Shown here one piece after another: positions 12,950 through 25,400 of a stretch of 64,000 nucleotides of DNA (position 1 is its first letter; every line of letters begins with the position of its first letter). Under the pieces are notes generated by a model. That model had not been told where the DNA came from, did not search any database, and saw only the letters and a program-made list of their open reading frames with translations. The translations under genes and the position numbers were made by a program. Source of the stretch: Monarcha castaneiventris obscurior (lineage: Eukaryota > Chordata > Aves > Passeriformes > Monarchidae); the NCBI GenBank assembly GCA_026261815.1, contig JAMPIT010000566.1:31211001-31275000 (forward strand), written 5' to 3'.

Positions 12950-13144
12950 CCAGCAGGTTGAGGGAAGTGATTCTGCCCTTCTACTCAGCTCTCGTGAGAC
13001 CTCACCTGGAGCTCTGTGTCCAGCTCTGGCATCCTTAGCACAGGAAAGACATGGATCTGTTGGAGCAAGTCCAGAAGAGCACCATGAAGATGATCAGAGG
13101 GCTGGAGCACCTCTCTTGTGAGAACAGTCTGAGAGGGTTGGGGT

Positions 13145-13444
13145 TTGTTCAGCCTGAGGAAGAGAAGGCATTGGGTTGACAGCAGCCTTCCAGTTCCTGA
13201 AGGGAGCTACAAGAGAGCTGGAGAGGGACTTTTTACTGGGGCGTGTAGTGACAGGACAAGGGGGAACGGTTTTGAGCTGAAGGAGGATAGATTTAGAGTA
13301 GCTATAAGGAAGGAATTCTTTACAGTGAGTGTGGTGAGACACTGGCACAGTTGCTCAGAGAACTTGCTCAGAGAACTTGTGGACTTCCTATCCCTGAAAG
13401 TGCAAAAGGCCAGGTTGGATGGGGCTTTGAACAATCTGGTGTAG
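13145..13444 (+). pseudogene. CR1 ORF2 C-terminal remnant
   Basis: Within the CR1 copy the + frame stays open for 99 codons. It carries the conserved C-terminal words of CR1 ORF2: DRTRGNGFEL, FRVAIRKEFFT, VVRHW and, at the end, KARLDGALNNLV. CR1 ORF2 encodes an endonuclease and reverse transcriptase used for retrotransposition; only the part after the polymerase domain is left, so it cannot function. A 13-bp tandem duplication (13351-13376) has altered the region after VVRHW. The ATG at 13145 is incidental. Confidence 0.82.
13351..13379. repeat. 13-bp tandem duplication inside CR1
   Basis: The unit TTGCTCAGAGAAC occurs twice in a row, followed by TTG. The CR1 consensus as I recall it has one copy (GTTGCCCAGAGAAGTTGTGG-like), so this is a local slippage duplication after insertion. 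Confidence 0.85.
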
Positions 13445-13540
13445 TGGAAGTTGTCCCTGCCCATGGCAGGGAGGTTGGAACTAGGTGATCTTTAGGTTCT
13501 CTTCCAACCCAGACCATTCTGTTATTCTATGATTGTATGA

Positions 13541-15079
13541 AAAAGCTTGGTTTAAATGGCCAAAATAGCTGAATTTCTTTCTTCTGCCTTGGCCATCTCT
13601 TTTTAGCTACTTCATCCATTGCTTTCTCATCCAACATTTATATCAGACCTTTGTACCCTTAGATCTGCAAGGTACCTGTGCTTGAAACACATTGTGACAT
13701 AGGCCAGGAATTGAAACTGTTCTTTTATTGTTTTGTTTCTATCAAACCTGGTCAGTGCTAAGGGAGTGAGATGATAATTCAGTGATTAATTTGGCTTTAT
13801 TTTTTATAGTGAATTCCTAAGTGAAAACAATCTGGAGATCCTTTTGGTAAAGAACTGGTTATTTTTCTGCTAAAACTTAATTTTCTTCTTGTATGCACAC
13901 ACCTACACATGCACAATTAAAGTTTTGTACAGATTCCAATGGTAATTTTTAGACAGAATTTTCAAAGTTTTGACATTTTAATTTTTTGGTAAACAAAAAA
14001 CCTCATGTTATCATATAAATGAGGGTTTTCCAAAATAACTCAACATTTTGTCTGGAAGGCTTGTGAGAATGAAAATTATTTCCACGCTTATGTAATGGGA
14101 ACAATACAATTAAAAAATAGATGAGTCTATTCTTTTTTTATTGTTTCAACATGGTATATTTTTAGTTTTCTGTACTTCTTTTAAATACTTCCATGTTTCT
14201 CTCTGTAGAAAATGTCAAGAACACTCTAATTAATTGTTCTATTGTGAAAAGAAGAGTAGGCTTTTTATATATGAGCAGCACCAAACTGCTACTATATATT
14301 TACAGAAAATCAATGAGAAAAACCTAGCTAGAATATTGTCACTTCCCCAAGGAAATAAAATTTAATTTTCACCAATCAAAATGTCAGCTTGATGAATGTA
14401 TGTAAGACTACATATACCAAACTGCAGAGTTCATTATACTAATGTAAATTACAGAGATATCATTATATTAATTACATAATGCCTAATAAAATAAATTTGA
14501 CAGACCTTAATAATTTGGCTTTATTTGAAAAAGTGATTATTTCCAGTAGCTCCTGGGTATTAAAATCATACTTACCTGTTCAATGTTCTCTAAAGTGCAC
14601 TTGAGGGGCTCAACTCAAGCATTTGTCTATTCTGTGTCTACATTTCCTTCTCTGTAGGTGAAAATTTTAATTCCATCTAAGTACTTCTCTGTAAAATACA
14701 CTCATATTTTTAGTCTTACTGCTTTGTCCTTTTCTGACTTAAAATACTTGTTAATGAGTTTTTTTGGTTGGTTGGTTGGTTTGGTTTTTTCCTTCCAGAA
14801 CTAATAGAGTATATAGAAAATATACACTTTGTCACTTAAAGCCTTTCAGTTAACTGTTCAGTACTTTTTCTCCTCACATGCATCTCTTGGCATGTGACAA
14901 CTGAGAGGTTTTCTCTTAGGAGTTGGGTGCCCTCCCAAAACCAGGAGAGAGGCAGGAGCTTGCTGCTGCTGACATACCATTCATGTTGCCCTGTCCAAGC
15001 AGCAACAGTTTGGCCAGCACAGCTTCTCAGTTTCTCTCATCTCTCTTATGGCCACTGGTGGAATGGGAGGGGGCCTATC
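13541..15079. other. Intronic stretch, no gene recognised
   Basis: AT-rich unique sequence with a short (GGTT)n tract at 14766-14782. The segment after about 14890 may be a further eroded part of the antisense CR1 that is recognisable from 15080. Confidence 0.55.
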
Positions 15080-15240
15080 TCCTCCCAAAGCAGGGCTGGC
15101 TCTGGACCAGGCTTCTCAGGGCTTGGACCAGTTGGATGTGGAAAAATCCATAGATGAAGATGGCCCAACTTCTTGGAATTACCTGCTCTGCTGCCTCCGT
15201 ATCATCACAGGGAAACAGTTTCTTTCACCTGCTGGAATGT
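15080..15240 (-). mobile_element. Ancient CR1 fragment, 3' region (antisense)
   Basis: CCCAAAGCAGGGCTGGCTCT, then GACCAGGCTTCTCAGGGCTT, then a CCAACTTCTTGGAATTACCT block follow the order of the minus-strand CR1 3' region ('accaggttgctcagggc', 'acaacttctctgggcaacct'). Many substitutions and small gaps make it older than the neighbouring LTR. Boundaries are approximate. Confidence 0.6.
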
Positions 15241-15350
15241 GGTCTGATGTGTGCTATGCAGAGGGGAACAATCCCTTATCTTGACCTCTGAGCTGTGCCC
15301 CTGTTTGTAGGTCCCAGGAGCTGCAGGATGCCTTTGCTGCCAAGACACAT

Positions 15351-15662
15351 TGTGTCTGTTCTCACCGTGAATGAGTAGAGAAACGACACAGAGTCCCGGC
15401 TCAGGGATAAATGGAAGCAATTTAATAATATTTCCAAAGGCTTTTATATGTTAGTTTGCAAGTGTGTTAAATGGCAATAAGATAATTGGTCTTTTGGCCA
15501 TCCACCCCTTGAGGGGATTGGTCAAGTTCTAAGACACCCATTCCTAAACATTTACCTAGTTGAAACCATAACAATACTGCAAAACAACCTGCAGCTGCAA
15601 GAAGTTTATAGTACTGTAATCTTGTTTAAAATAATCTGCATGGGAAAGACAGAACTCTCACA
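15351..15662 (-). mobile_element. Solo-LTR-like element of an endogenous retrovirus (antisense)
   Basis: Read on the minus strand this about 312-bp block begins TGTGAGAGTTCTG and ends AGACACA, giving the TG...CA ends of an LTR. In order it has a TATA-like CATATAAAAGCC, an AATATTATTAAATTGC part holding a possible ATTAAA polyadenylation signal, and a GAGCCGGGACTCTGTG stretch of the kind found at R/U5 boundaries. No internal retroviral gene or convincing primer-binding site follows, so a solo LTR from homologous recombination is most likely. A clear target-site duplication is not visible. Family (ERVK-like by size) is only a guess. Confidence 0.72.
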
Positions 15663-15707
15663 AAATGCTTCAGAGAGCTGAAGAAATTCTCTGCTGAAGC
15701 TTTTTCA

Positions 15708-15866
15708 GCATCCATAACAGAGCACATCATCAGGTCCTCCAGGTCATTGATAAGGACATTACAGGTCTCAGGACAGACCCCTGCAGTTCTCCCCCCACTT
15801 GGTGCTGGTCTCTGTGTGGGCTGAACCTCACTCAGAGCCTGAGCATCCAACCAGCTTCTTACCTGT
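15708..15866 (-). mobile_element. CR1 reverse-transcriptase region fragment (antisense)
   Basis: On the minus strand the segment runs from a GGCTGGATGC-type start through a block equivalent to the CR1 RT '[22 protein letters not shown]' motif. The visible peptide CNVLINDLEDLM keeps the end of that motif. The Gly/Pro core is eroded. It may be the 5'-ward part of the same copy as 15080-15240 after internal deletion, or a separate insertion. Confidence 0.68.
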
Positions 15867-16892
15867 CTGGTTTAGTTGAGCTCCAGTCTTTTCTCTTTCC
15901 TAGCCATCTCCCTAAGTATTGTGTAAATTCGTAGTAGCAATTATAGTTGTGCTGCTTTCCTTCCCCCGCCCCTCTTTTTTTCCCAGAAACAGACCCTGTA
16001 CATTGCAAAGCAGAGGGAATGGGAGTGATGTAGTAACCTAAGATTTACTCGAGGCTTTTCTATTCAGTGGCTCCCAGGGTTGTCTTCCTCAAAACATGAA
16101 CCATTAGTTGCCATAAAGTAGGATAATTAAGTTCTTTCTGGGAAGACAGATCACTGTGATCACTCTAAGATCCTGCATTGCTCAGTTGAGTTTCTGGAGC
16201 TGTAATGGAGTTTATCAGCTTTTATTTCCACAGTGTGTTCTTTTAAGCAGCTATCACACAGGCTTTACTGAAGTGGTACTTGGCTTTCCTTCTTTTTGGT
16301 TATCTGCTGTTGGATTCCTGTGTTTTGTGTTGAGGAGATGGAGGAAGCTGTGAAAGGTTCTAAGATGACATGAACTTACCCATCAGCTTGAGAGAAATGC
16401 TGTGATTTCTGGGTTTTGACAGTACAGACTTGCATGCTACTGACAGAGTGCCTTTGAATAGGTGAGGAAAGGATGGATTCAGTTCTGTTTAATGCCTGTT
16501 ATGGTTGTTGCATTGGTATTGAAAAAATATAAATGCTCTCATTTCATGATTTTCCTCATTTCTTGAGGAAATGACTGAATATAAAAACACTCTGGTTCCA
16601 TTACAATAAGTAATGGCAATAATTTGATCGACTGTAGAAGTCAGAAAAAATTTTATTACGAAAACCAAGAGAAAGAAAGCCTAACTTTTGTACAGTTAGG
16701 TATATGTTGAATAAGGGTTAGATTTATACAAGGTTAAATAATTTTGTCAACACATTAGCTATAAGGATAGCTGTACTGCTCAGTTCAGGAGGACCAACCA
16801 GCAGCCTGTGCGCAAGTTATGAAGAAAGCAGAACTGAGCCTTTTACTGATGCATGTATCTGAAGAATGACAGATTATCGTAGTAAATTGAAA
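15867..16892. other. Intronic stretch, no gene recognised
   Basis: Unique-looking sequence without recognised repeats. There is a small inverted repeat TTTCCTCA / TGAGGAAA around 16550-16571. Confidence 0.55.
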
Positions 16893-17131
16893 AAGGGGAG
16901 GTTCAGAGTGGATATGAGGAAAGAAAGCTTTATCATAAGGATAATTAAGCAGTGAAGCAAGTTGCCCAGAGGCTGTGCAGTTTCCATTGTTTGATGTGAT
17001 CCACTGTTTGATGTGTATTGTTAAATGCAATAAAGCCTTGAGGGGAAACCTGGTTTGACCCTACCTTGGGCAGCAGGTTGAACTAGAGACATCCATATAT
17101 CCCTTACAACCTGACTTACTCTCTGGGATGA
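16893..17131 (+). mobile_element. CR1 3' fragment (sense), eroded
   Basis: AAAGGGGAGGTTCAGAGTGG and ATATGAGGAAAGAAAGCTTT match the CR1 block encoding Arg-Phe-Arg-x-Asp-Ile-Arg-Lys. GTTGCCCAGAGGCTGTGCAG follows, and near 17090-17131 a degenerate 'cccttacaacctgactta' 3' end. A 17-bp direct duplication lies at 16984-17017. It is older than the copy at 12950. Confidence 0.75.
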
Positions 17132-17633
17132 GAGTCTTGTTTATGCAAGATTCATGGGGCCCTGGCTTTAAACTGCATGGACATTTGGCCTGGGTGAGTT
17201 CTGCAGTTTATGCCCTTTGAAAAGACCAGTTGCTCCACAGACTTTTGTCATCTTTTCCACCACTTTTAATGGATACCATTTTTTTACCAGCCTGGGTGTG
17301 CCTGGGCTCTGATTTTTAACTTCAGGGTCAGAATTTGATTGTGCCTCTCCAAAGGGTTGTTCAGCTCAAACCCATTTGGTGCCAGAGATTAAAACTCTGG
17401 TTGCTGGATTTATAGTTACAAATCTACCAGAGAAGTCAGACCTAAATGTGATTATTGGGCAGTGAAATGAAGCAGTGTCTGGGCAGCCAGAGGATGACAG
17501 CAGTTTCACATTGGGCTTGTTCTGAAGGTGTTGCCAGAAAAGCTCAGGATCTGGGGGCTTTGCTGTCTTTGAGAAGCTCACATAGGAGGATGTGGTGCAC
17601 GAGCAGGAAATGCTGCTCCTCCCTCCCTGCTTT

Positions 17634-17647
17634 AAAAAAAAAAAAAA
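17634..17647. repeat. Poly-A homopolymer, 14 bases
   Basis: An uninterrupted A run follows CCTGCTTT. No retroposon body was recognised on either side. Confidence 0.85.
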
Positions 17648-19881
17648 GTTTGTTTTTACTAAAAAACAAATACAGCATCTCTAGGTATCAGGGTCCAAGC
17701 CTCAAAGATAGGAGGCCCTGCAACATTCAGTAGATTTAAGCAGTATGTTCAAACAAGCAGTACAGCTAAGTACATGAGGAATTAATTGAACTGAGTGAAT
17801 TTGTAGAAGTGAATTATGCTGAGACCTGTAGCTGCTCAATATAGACACTGATTTACTTTGTTTGACTTTAAACTTTATGTAATGGTTAGCCTCAGGATAT
17901 GATATATAGCAAAACCATTAGTCATTATTACAAAGGATAACTTCATGTTGAGTGCTATGGCAGTTCATTTGATTCTCAGGTGGTATCAGTTGTTGTAAAT
18001 TTAGAATTCATCCTGCATGCTTTTGTTTCATTGGTTTTACACATCTCTTTCTCCATATTAACCATGTCACAGGCTACATTTTCACTTCCTTTCCAGGCTT
18101 CTTTCATTGTTAATTTTAAGCACAGCCTTGTGCTCCCTCGCTCCTGACAGTCTTTCTGCATAATTTCCCCCCTTTTATTATATTTCCCAGTGTCTAGAGA
18201 TGTAAAAGCAGCAAGTTATTTAGGTAAGTTTGTCGTCAGTCAGAACAAAGAATTTATTGACAAGAGAAAACAAACTCCAGATAACATCATCGTCTGTGAA
18301 ATTTGTAATTCTCAAATTTACAAATATTGTAAAGTTAGCATGGATCTTTTGTCATTAGTACATTGTTAATACATTCCTCCACTGCCATCAGACAGGCTTC
18401 CTCAGCTTTTTTTGTATCAAATTCTCATGCTGCTTTTTATGTTGTAGGAGCCACTTCTTTATACCTGTTTTGTTTTGACACTTGTCTTGGTTCATATTCT
18501 AAAAGGAAATATTCTTTTGCCCCTGATTATTTCATCCCAAAATTATATGCCTCTAGGATATGAAGACAACTTACCCACTTAGTGCACATACTTAGTGAAT
18601 TATGGTACTTCTGTCTTAATTTGAGGGAAGGATCCTGTATTTTGACATTTTCAAAATTTGTATCCTTGAAACAGCTTTGTTCTATCTTGCAGAAATGGAG
18701 GTTTATATATAAAGGGTGGTGGGAAAAATATGAGTTTGGGGAATTCCATAATTAGGACCCAGAGTTAACCCTTCTTTCGTGAGGACAGTGGACAGTTTGC
18801 TGAAAAATTTGGACTGAATTAGGGTTTCATTGTTTACACTGCCATCAGTCTGTGTCCTTATTTTGACTCTTTGCAGGCAACATCTTTGCCCCACTGAGTT
18901 TTCAATACCCCCTGAACTGAGCAGTGTTGGGATCTGACCCATGACGAGACTGAAATTTTCCAAGGCAAGGAGGGCAGGACAGACTCGGTGGTTTGGGAGG
19001 TCACAAAGGTGACCAGTAGCACATTTTTTTGGCAGGGGGCTGAATGTGCAGGCAGTTACTAGTGAAATACATAGGTTTGCATATGCATGTGCTCTCACAA
19101 AACCAGACTGCTTTAAACAGATTTAACCTGAGAAACTTTATCTTTCTCATAACATGAAGCATTTCAGAGCGGGGAATCAGATTTTTGCAATCTGGTTAAG
19201 GTCATGGTGCCACCTTCATGCTGTAGTTTTGATTTCACTAGAACGTAGAGTTTTGTTTGGCTTATGGGCAGACACATTTCCTTTGAACTGTATAAAAGCT
19301 TACACGGTGTTTTTTAGTTAAAAGACTGCCAGCAGCCGGTTCACATTTTTAATTTTTTTTTCTCTTTTGGTGGCTATGTGAATTGCGAATTGCTCTGAGG
19401 AAAATATAAATGAGTTTTGAATAAATTAGAACTATCATTCTGGCTTAAGGAAGTAGAGAAACATAGCCCATAATTGTAAAGCATTTGCAGGTCACAGAAG
19501 AGCTTGTTCCTGATCATCAAGTGTTCTTGCACAATATAGATGCAAATGGCTCATTGTATTCCTAAGTTATATGGAACTTCATTTTAAAAACATTTCAAGA
19601 GTGAGAATTACAGTTCATCTGATTATTGATATGTTCCAACTCTACATCTTACAACTTACTTCTTTTCTGAAAGTATGTTAATTCCTTCTCTAGAAATTCT
19701 TGCTTTGTGGCAAAGGATCTTTATTTTATAACAGTTGTCTTGTCTAGTGGCTTGATGATGCTGCATCCTCCACCAGTTTCTTCTTGGCTGTCTGCCCTCC
19801 CCTTTTCAAAGGCAATCAGTCTTCCTGCTTTTGTTATTCATTTTGTGCTTTTCCATTTTTCTTGATGGGATGTGGTATAGC

Positions 19882-19898
19882 AAAAAAAAAAAAAAAAA
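19882..19898. repeat. Poly-A homopolymer, 17 bases
   Basis: An uninterrupted A run lies between GGTATAGC and GCTTTTAA. No processed-pseudogene body is recognisable upstream. Confidence 0.88.
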
Positions 19899-22329
19899 GC
19901 TTTTAAATTACCACTGATAAGAAGGAAAATGACTGACTAAGAAAGGACTACTTTGTGGCCTTCCTGTAGGTGCTTCAAAGTGCATTCAGGTACAGTTGGC
20001 ATTGGCACAGACTTTCTGGTCAAACTAAAGCAGATGCCATGATTGCAGCTGTCATGGAAATAGGCATGGTTGCACTGCCCCATTTAGTCTGTGTAAATGC
20101 AATTATATATTCTTCTGACTGTGAAGGCAAATCACAATTCAGAGTGCTGGAACAAAATAATTACATAATTTGATGCTTGCTTTTTATTATTTCTTCATTA
20201 TTTGTGCTTGTGATGTTGGGATTTTTCACATTAATTGTTCTTGCAGCAGTAAGCATGGCTTTAATTGGTGTTCTTAAAGTGTATCCAAATATTTTGAAAA
20301 TTGCCAAGCATTCTCTCCTTTATAGTCACTGGGTTTTATTTTTAAACTAACTAAAACTTAGAGCAAGTTTTCTAAATATCTTATGCCTTTTTTAATTTTT
20401 TTTTTCTCTTTCAAGACTTAAGATTGAATTTTCAGTATTCTGCAACAAGTTTGTAATTAAGAAGAAGGTTATTTTTCCCCTCTTGCAGAAAGTAAATGCT
20501 TAATTTGGTTTTTGAATGCTTAATTCACAAGTCTAATGTGCTGAACTTGTAGTAATAGGTTTCATTTGATGAAGCTTTCTGAGAACTATTTTATACATGG
20601 GCAAGGGCAATGACATGATGCTCCTAGGTGTGAGTCCCAGCTCATTAAATGGATGCCTTGGAATCCTAGCTGGGCTATTAATTTTTCATGTATTTATACA
20701 GTATAAATGATTAATGTGTGCTCCTGCACTAGAGTCTAAGATTTTGAAATGGGGAATAACAGATGACACAGCATGCTTTCAGCTGTGAAAATATTTCCCA
20801 GGGGAGCACTGAAACCTGAAAAAAGAGTGAGCAGACTAAACGAAGAGTTAAATTAAAGAAAATGTTTTAGATTCTTGTCATTTGAAAACAGATAACAAAT
20901 ATCGTAACTTCCCATGAACATTATATTGTTACCTACAGATCTAGGAAAACCTAGGTATTTAATGTCAGGTCAGATAAGATACTTCAAAAAGTATCTTAAA
21001 TAAAGTATAGGTGGGGTTAGTTGGTTAGTTAGTCATTGCATTCAAATGAGTTTCAGTGAGAGTTTATGCAGTTGGTAGCAGAGGAGTCACTTTACCTGTA
21101 GTTCCCTGCTGGGAGTTATTTTAGCAGGAGTTCTTTGCTCCCATTGCCTTTGTGCTGTTAGGTCTCTGCCAGTTGAGATGGTGCAGGGAAGCAGCAGGAA
21201 GAGCTGTGTCTGATAGAAGTTTGCTCCACTTGCAGGCTTCTGAGGCATGGACCATGAAATACACACACATACAGGGCCAGAAGCCAAAGGCTGCAAATAA
21301 AAGAGATAGCAAGGACTAGGATGTGCTAGGGGATGGGTTGTGCCCTTGTGCCATTCATTTTCTACTGATGATGGCAGGTGAAAGTCCTGCAGATCAGAGG
21401 TATGTGAAGTCTATGACTAATGCAAGGGGCACAAATTTGTTAGTTTCACAAAGCCATTACAGTAAAGTTCCTTTCACTTGCTTAGCCCTTCACTGTTGTT
21501 TCAGATGTTTATGTTTTTACAAAATCACAACATGAATTTTTACAAGGTGTGAGGCCCCTCTCAACTATACCTCCTGCGAAAAACTTATTAGATCATACAT
21601 GCTGAATGATATTAGATAATACCAGGCCTGAAAATTGTTCTTGCTCTTTATTGGAAACTGCATCAACTCCTGATTTCAGAAGGGCTTTCTGCTAACACCA
21701 ATTTATTTGGCTGCATTGTTTCTGCAGGAGGTGTGTGCTCTGCTGTTATGTTTGCTTGTAGAACATTTTTACTCTTTCAGATTTTTTTTGGTTCTGACAT
21801 GACAAGATACAGAAGCTTGTTTAAAAAATCAGAAACTATCGTGCACTTAGAAAATACTGTCACTGGTCTCCTGACTTTCTTATTAGAGGTTCTCTTGAGA
21901 TGCTTCTCAGCATTGGTTAAACTGAAGAGTTTCTTCAGATGTGCTTCTGGAGTGCTGCCTTGGAGAGTGGAGCCTCTTTGAAGCTGTTGGAGCCAGGTGG
22001 GAAGCTCAGTAGTGTGTTACCTCCAAAATCTGAATTATATTGATAGTGTAAGAGGTTTGCAACCTTGCTTTCTCTCATCAAGGCTTCCTTCCTTTTGAGG
22101 GGCTCTCAGGAAATGCATCTTTCTTCCTGTCCTCTTTGGTAGTAATTCCTCTTCTGCTTCTGTCTTCTGTGCACTTTCTGGAATCCCTGAATTGCAACTG
22201 TAGCATAGAGTAGTTTCATACACGCACCTGAGCAGAGATTTGTCTTGTACTACTTCTGTACAAAATATGTCTACTCTAAATATGTACCAAATATGTATCT
22301 GTTATTTATATTTCGTAGGACTGAACTTC

Positions 22330-22480
22330 AGAATCACAGGAGTGGTTGAGGCTGGAAGAGACCTCTGGAGGTCACCTTGTCTAATCCTTTTCTCAGGCAG
22401 GGCCACCTAGAGCTGGTGGCCCAGGACTGCGTCCAGCTGGGTTTTGAGTATCTCCAAGGATGCAGACTCCATCCTATCTC
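22330..22480 (-). mobile_element. CR1 3' fragment (antisense)
   Basis: AGAATCACAGGAGTGGTTGA, then GGCTGGAAGAGACCTCTGGA, GGTCACCTTGTCTAATCC and GTCCAGCTGGGTTTTGAGTA follow the minus-strand CR1 3' end order. The terminal repeat is a single GAATCACA. It ends at about 22480 by 5' truncation. Confidence 0.88.
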
Positions 22481-25400
22481 CATGTGAATTTTAGGGTATT
22501 TCAGTACTAATGAAGTATTTGGGGTGCATCTAGATCAGTAAATGTTTTCTTTGATATTTGCAGTAAATCCCAAATATGATCTGCTGTAAGCCTGCCGTGA
22601 TATGTTATACACAGAAGACATGGGGGCTCGCTGAGTATAAGCTGCTGAGCTGCGTTTCGTGGCTGTGTCAGGGGGTTTGTTGGATGGGAAGAGTGACATG
22701 ATGCCGGGCTGTGGGAAGGACTCAGCACCTGTGGGAGAGGCTGTGAGGGAGCTGAGTAAGCTGTGTAAAGGAAATGCAGGTCTCTCCCCATCCCTGGGAC
22801 TGCATTATTCTACTCCTGTCCCCAGTCCCCTTTCTCAGGACCTGCAGGTGTCCTGTCTTCCAGTGTCCACCCCCTCACCTATGTAGATGTGGCCCATGGA
22901 TGCCATTCCAGGAGCTAGACACGGGCTTGGGGTAGCTCTGCTCCTACCCACAGGGTACCATACCACTGGTAGCTCCTCATTGTGTGGGGTGCTGAGAGTA
23001 CAGCCCACAGACTTGGAAAGCTTCCAAGTAAATTTTATCCTCTTTTTCCTTTCTCTCCTGATCCTTGCCAGATTTGTGGTCTTAGGCCGTAGAGAGAAAT
23101 TGGAGAATTACTTGGGTTTTGCTTGGCTTAAGTAAAGCCCCCAGGAGAAAATACAGATGAAGATGCCTTGGTGTGGTACACAGGATGGTTTTATCTTCTG
23201 GAAATGGAGAGGTAGGGAGTTGTCACAAGACTCTGCTCCTGACTGGCACAGAAAGTTTTTGGGGCATCTTGCCACTTAATTTCTCCATGCTGCAATCTTT
23301 CCACCTATGAAGCAGGTGTAAACAAAATTGCATTAGCAAGTGTTTTGTGAGGTTGAATATTTTGAGGTTGCGAAGCTGTTTTGGGATCCTCAAAGTGAAA
23401 TCACAGTATAAAGGGCAAATAAATAATTATAATTTGACCACTTCATTTTTCAAGACAACTTAGTTCTAAGCTAAGTAAACTTCAAAGCTGGCATGTCATT
23501 AGGAAATAAAAGATGACTCAAAGCTAAGGAGTTTATTGAACCAAACTGTGATTAATTAACTGAATTAGTATGAAGTAATGGCAAAATACTACCCCATTTG
23601 TAATTACTTCTTTCAAAACATGAACAATTACAAAATTGATGTTAAAAGTAAGATTTTTACCAAAGAATCTCTTTGCATGATTTACATTTCTTTACAGGAA
23701 AATAACTAGTGCCCCAGAATATGATAAAAATGTACTATTATCAATGCCTAAAATACCACAAGATTAAATTGAGTAAAAATTTTAGTGTGTGGGTTTTATT
23801 TTCTCATATTTATAAAAGTTAATTTTACAAATAGAATAAAAATACAGATTTACTAGTCATGCATATTAAAATTATTTCTCCTATAAGAAGTCTGGCTTTT
23901 TTGAGGACTCTTTGAGAGGTAGCCACCAAGTTATCAATCATGTGTTGCCTCAGTGATAAGCAGTTGTATACTGACTGAATGTTTTGCTGGGACTGGCTAC
24001 AGTAGAAAATGAAAATACACTGAGTAAATGAATAAAGAAAGTGCAAAGAATAAAATTATTACCATTTTTACAAAGTTAAAATTTTTGCAAAATTATTCCA
24101 GTGGAAGCTAAGGAACCATCTTTCCCTGGCAATACGAAATTTCCCACTGACCTTTTAATTTGACTATTGAGACATAAGATTAGCCTGATTGAGACAGGTG
24201 GTTAAGTCTCCAATTTCATTTCAGATGGGAGGAAAAAAGGGCTGTGCAGCAGAGCCCAAGGAATCATCCTCTGGTGCTCAGTGTGTGGTCATTGTTTTTT
24301 CAATCAGCTTTTTAGCTGCAGTGTGTGCCCTGCTTCTTCTTCAATGTGCTGGAGGAAAGCTGGTTATGCTGTGTGAGGGGAACGTAGAAGCTTTCAGCAG
24401 GTTTCAGCAATAGGTTGGGTTTTTTGTTTTTTTTTCAGTTGCAACATGAGTAAATACAAATTTCTGGTACAAGTTACTAGTAAGGATAGTCAGATGCAGG
24501 TAACCATATATATTCTTTTCTGTATGTGCAAGAATGAGAAGCAAGGTGTTGATATCAGCATGTCAGCTTAATATTCATGGGGGAAAAGTGTATAGAACCT
24601 GCAAGAACTGGCTGCTGTGCACAGAATCTCTGTCTGATTATATTACTGGAGATGTCATTTTATGCTACTGCTTAACAGGAGTTTTCATAGAGATGGCTAC
24701 GTATGCAAAAGAGAAGGAAAATGCTAAGAGTCAGTGAGGTTTAACTGATTGCTTACTGTGCAGAGGTAGTATTGAATGCTATATGATTGTCCAATTTAAG
24801 GACTAAATGGAGAGTTCCAAGTAGAAATCCACATTGTGTGATGTGCACACATCAAGAAAATAAATGTTAGTCTCTCAGTGTAGATGAGCTTTAAACAGCC
24901 TCTGCTCTTCTGAATATTTGCACATTATATCTTAGTCCTAGACAAATGCATTTGCTATTTCTCCATTATTATTATTATGTGATTGTACAGAAAGCTGTCT
25001 GGATCTATAGCGTCTGACTGCTGCCAGCTCTCTTTGAATTAGTTCTGTCATTTCTATCATGTGTTACTTGAGTAGAGGATTCTCAAGTATTGTAGTCAGG
25101 ACTATTTCTTGTTGCCCTCTCCCAGTATTCCCTGCAGATGATAGAGATGCTGTACCTGTAGGAGGGTTTAAAGGTTGTTTTTCCTCTGACGGAGCTTTTG
25201 CTCTATTTATACTTCATGGTGATCACAGTCAGAACATCAGCATTAGTTTTGCGTCTTAACCTCTATGGAGAGACCCATCTCTGTGTCGCAGATTAATTCC
25301 CAGAGCTAATTAAACCTCATGAAACATGTTTTTCAAGCCCAGCAAAGTTACTACAATTGAAGACAGAATTGCTTCGGCTGAGTGGCATAGCTGAAACTTG

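Larger units (their letters stand above)
12950..13540 (+). mobile_element. CR1 LINE, 3' part with terminal repeats (sense)
   Basis: The body runs from CTCGTGAGACCTCACCTGGA (about 12992) through the ORF2 C-terminal coding block to GGTTCTCTTCCAACCC and the terminal ATTCTATGATTGTATGA at about 13523-13540. It is a roughly 590-bp 5'-truncated copy of a moderately old CR1 subfamily in the same orientation as the host gene. Confidence 0.93.
17132..22329. other. Intronic stretch, no gene recognised
   Basis: AT-rich unique sequence with poly-A runs of 14 (17634-17647) and 17 bases (19882-19898). Reading frames up to 131 codons (18703-19098, minus strand) have no recognisable domain and no conserved splice context. 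Confidence 0.55.
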
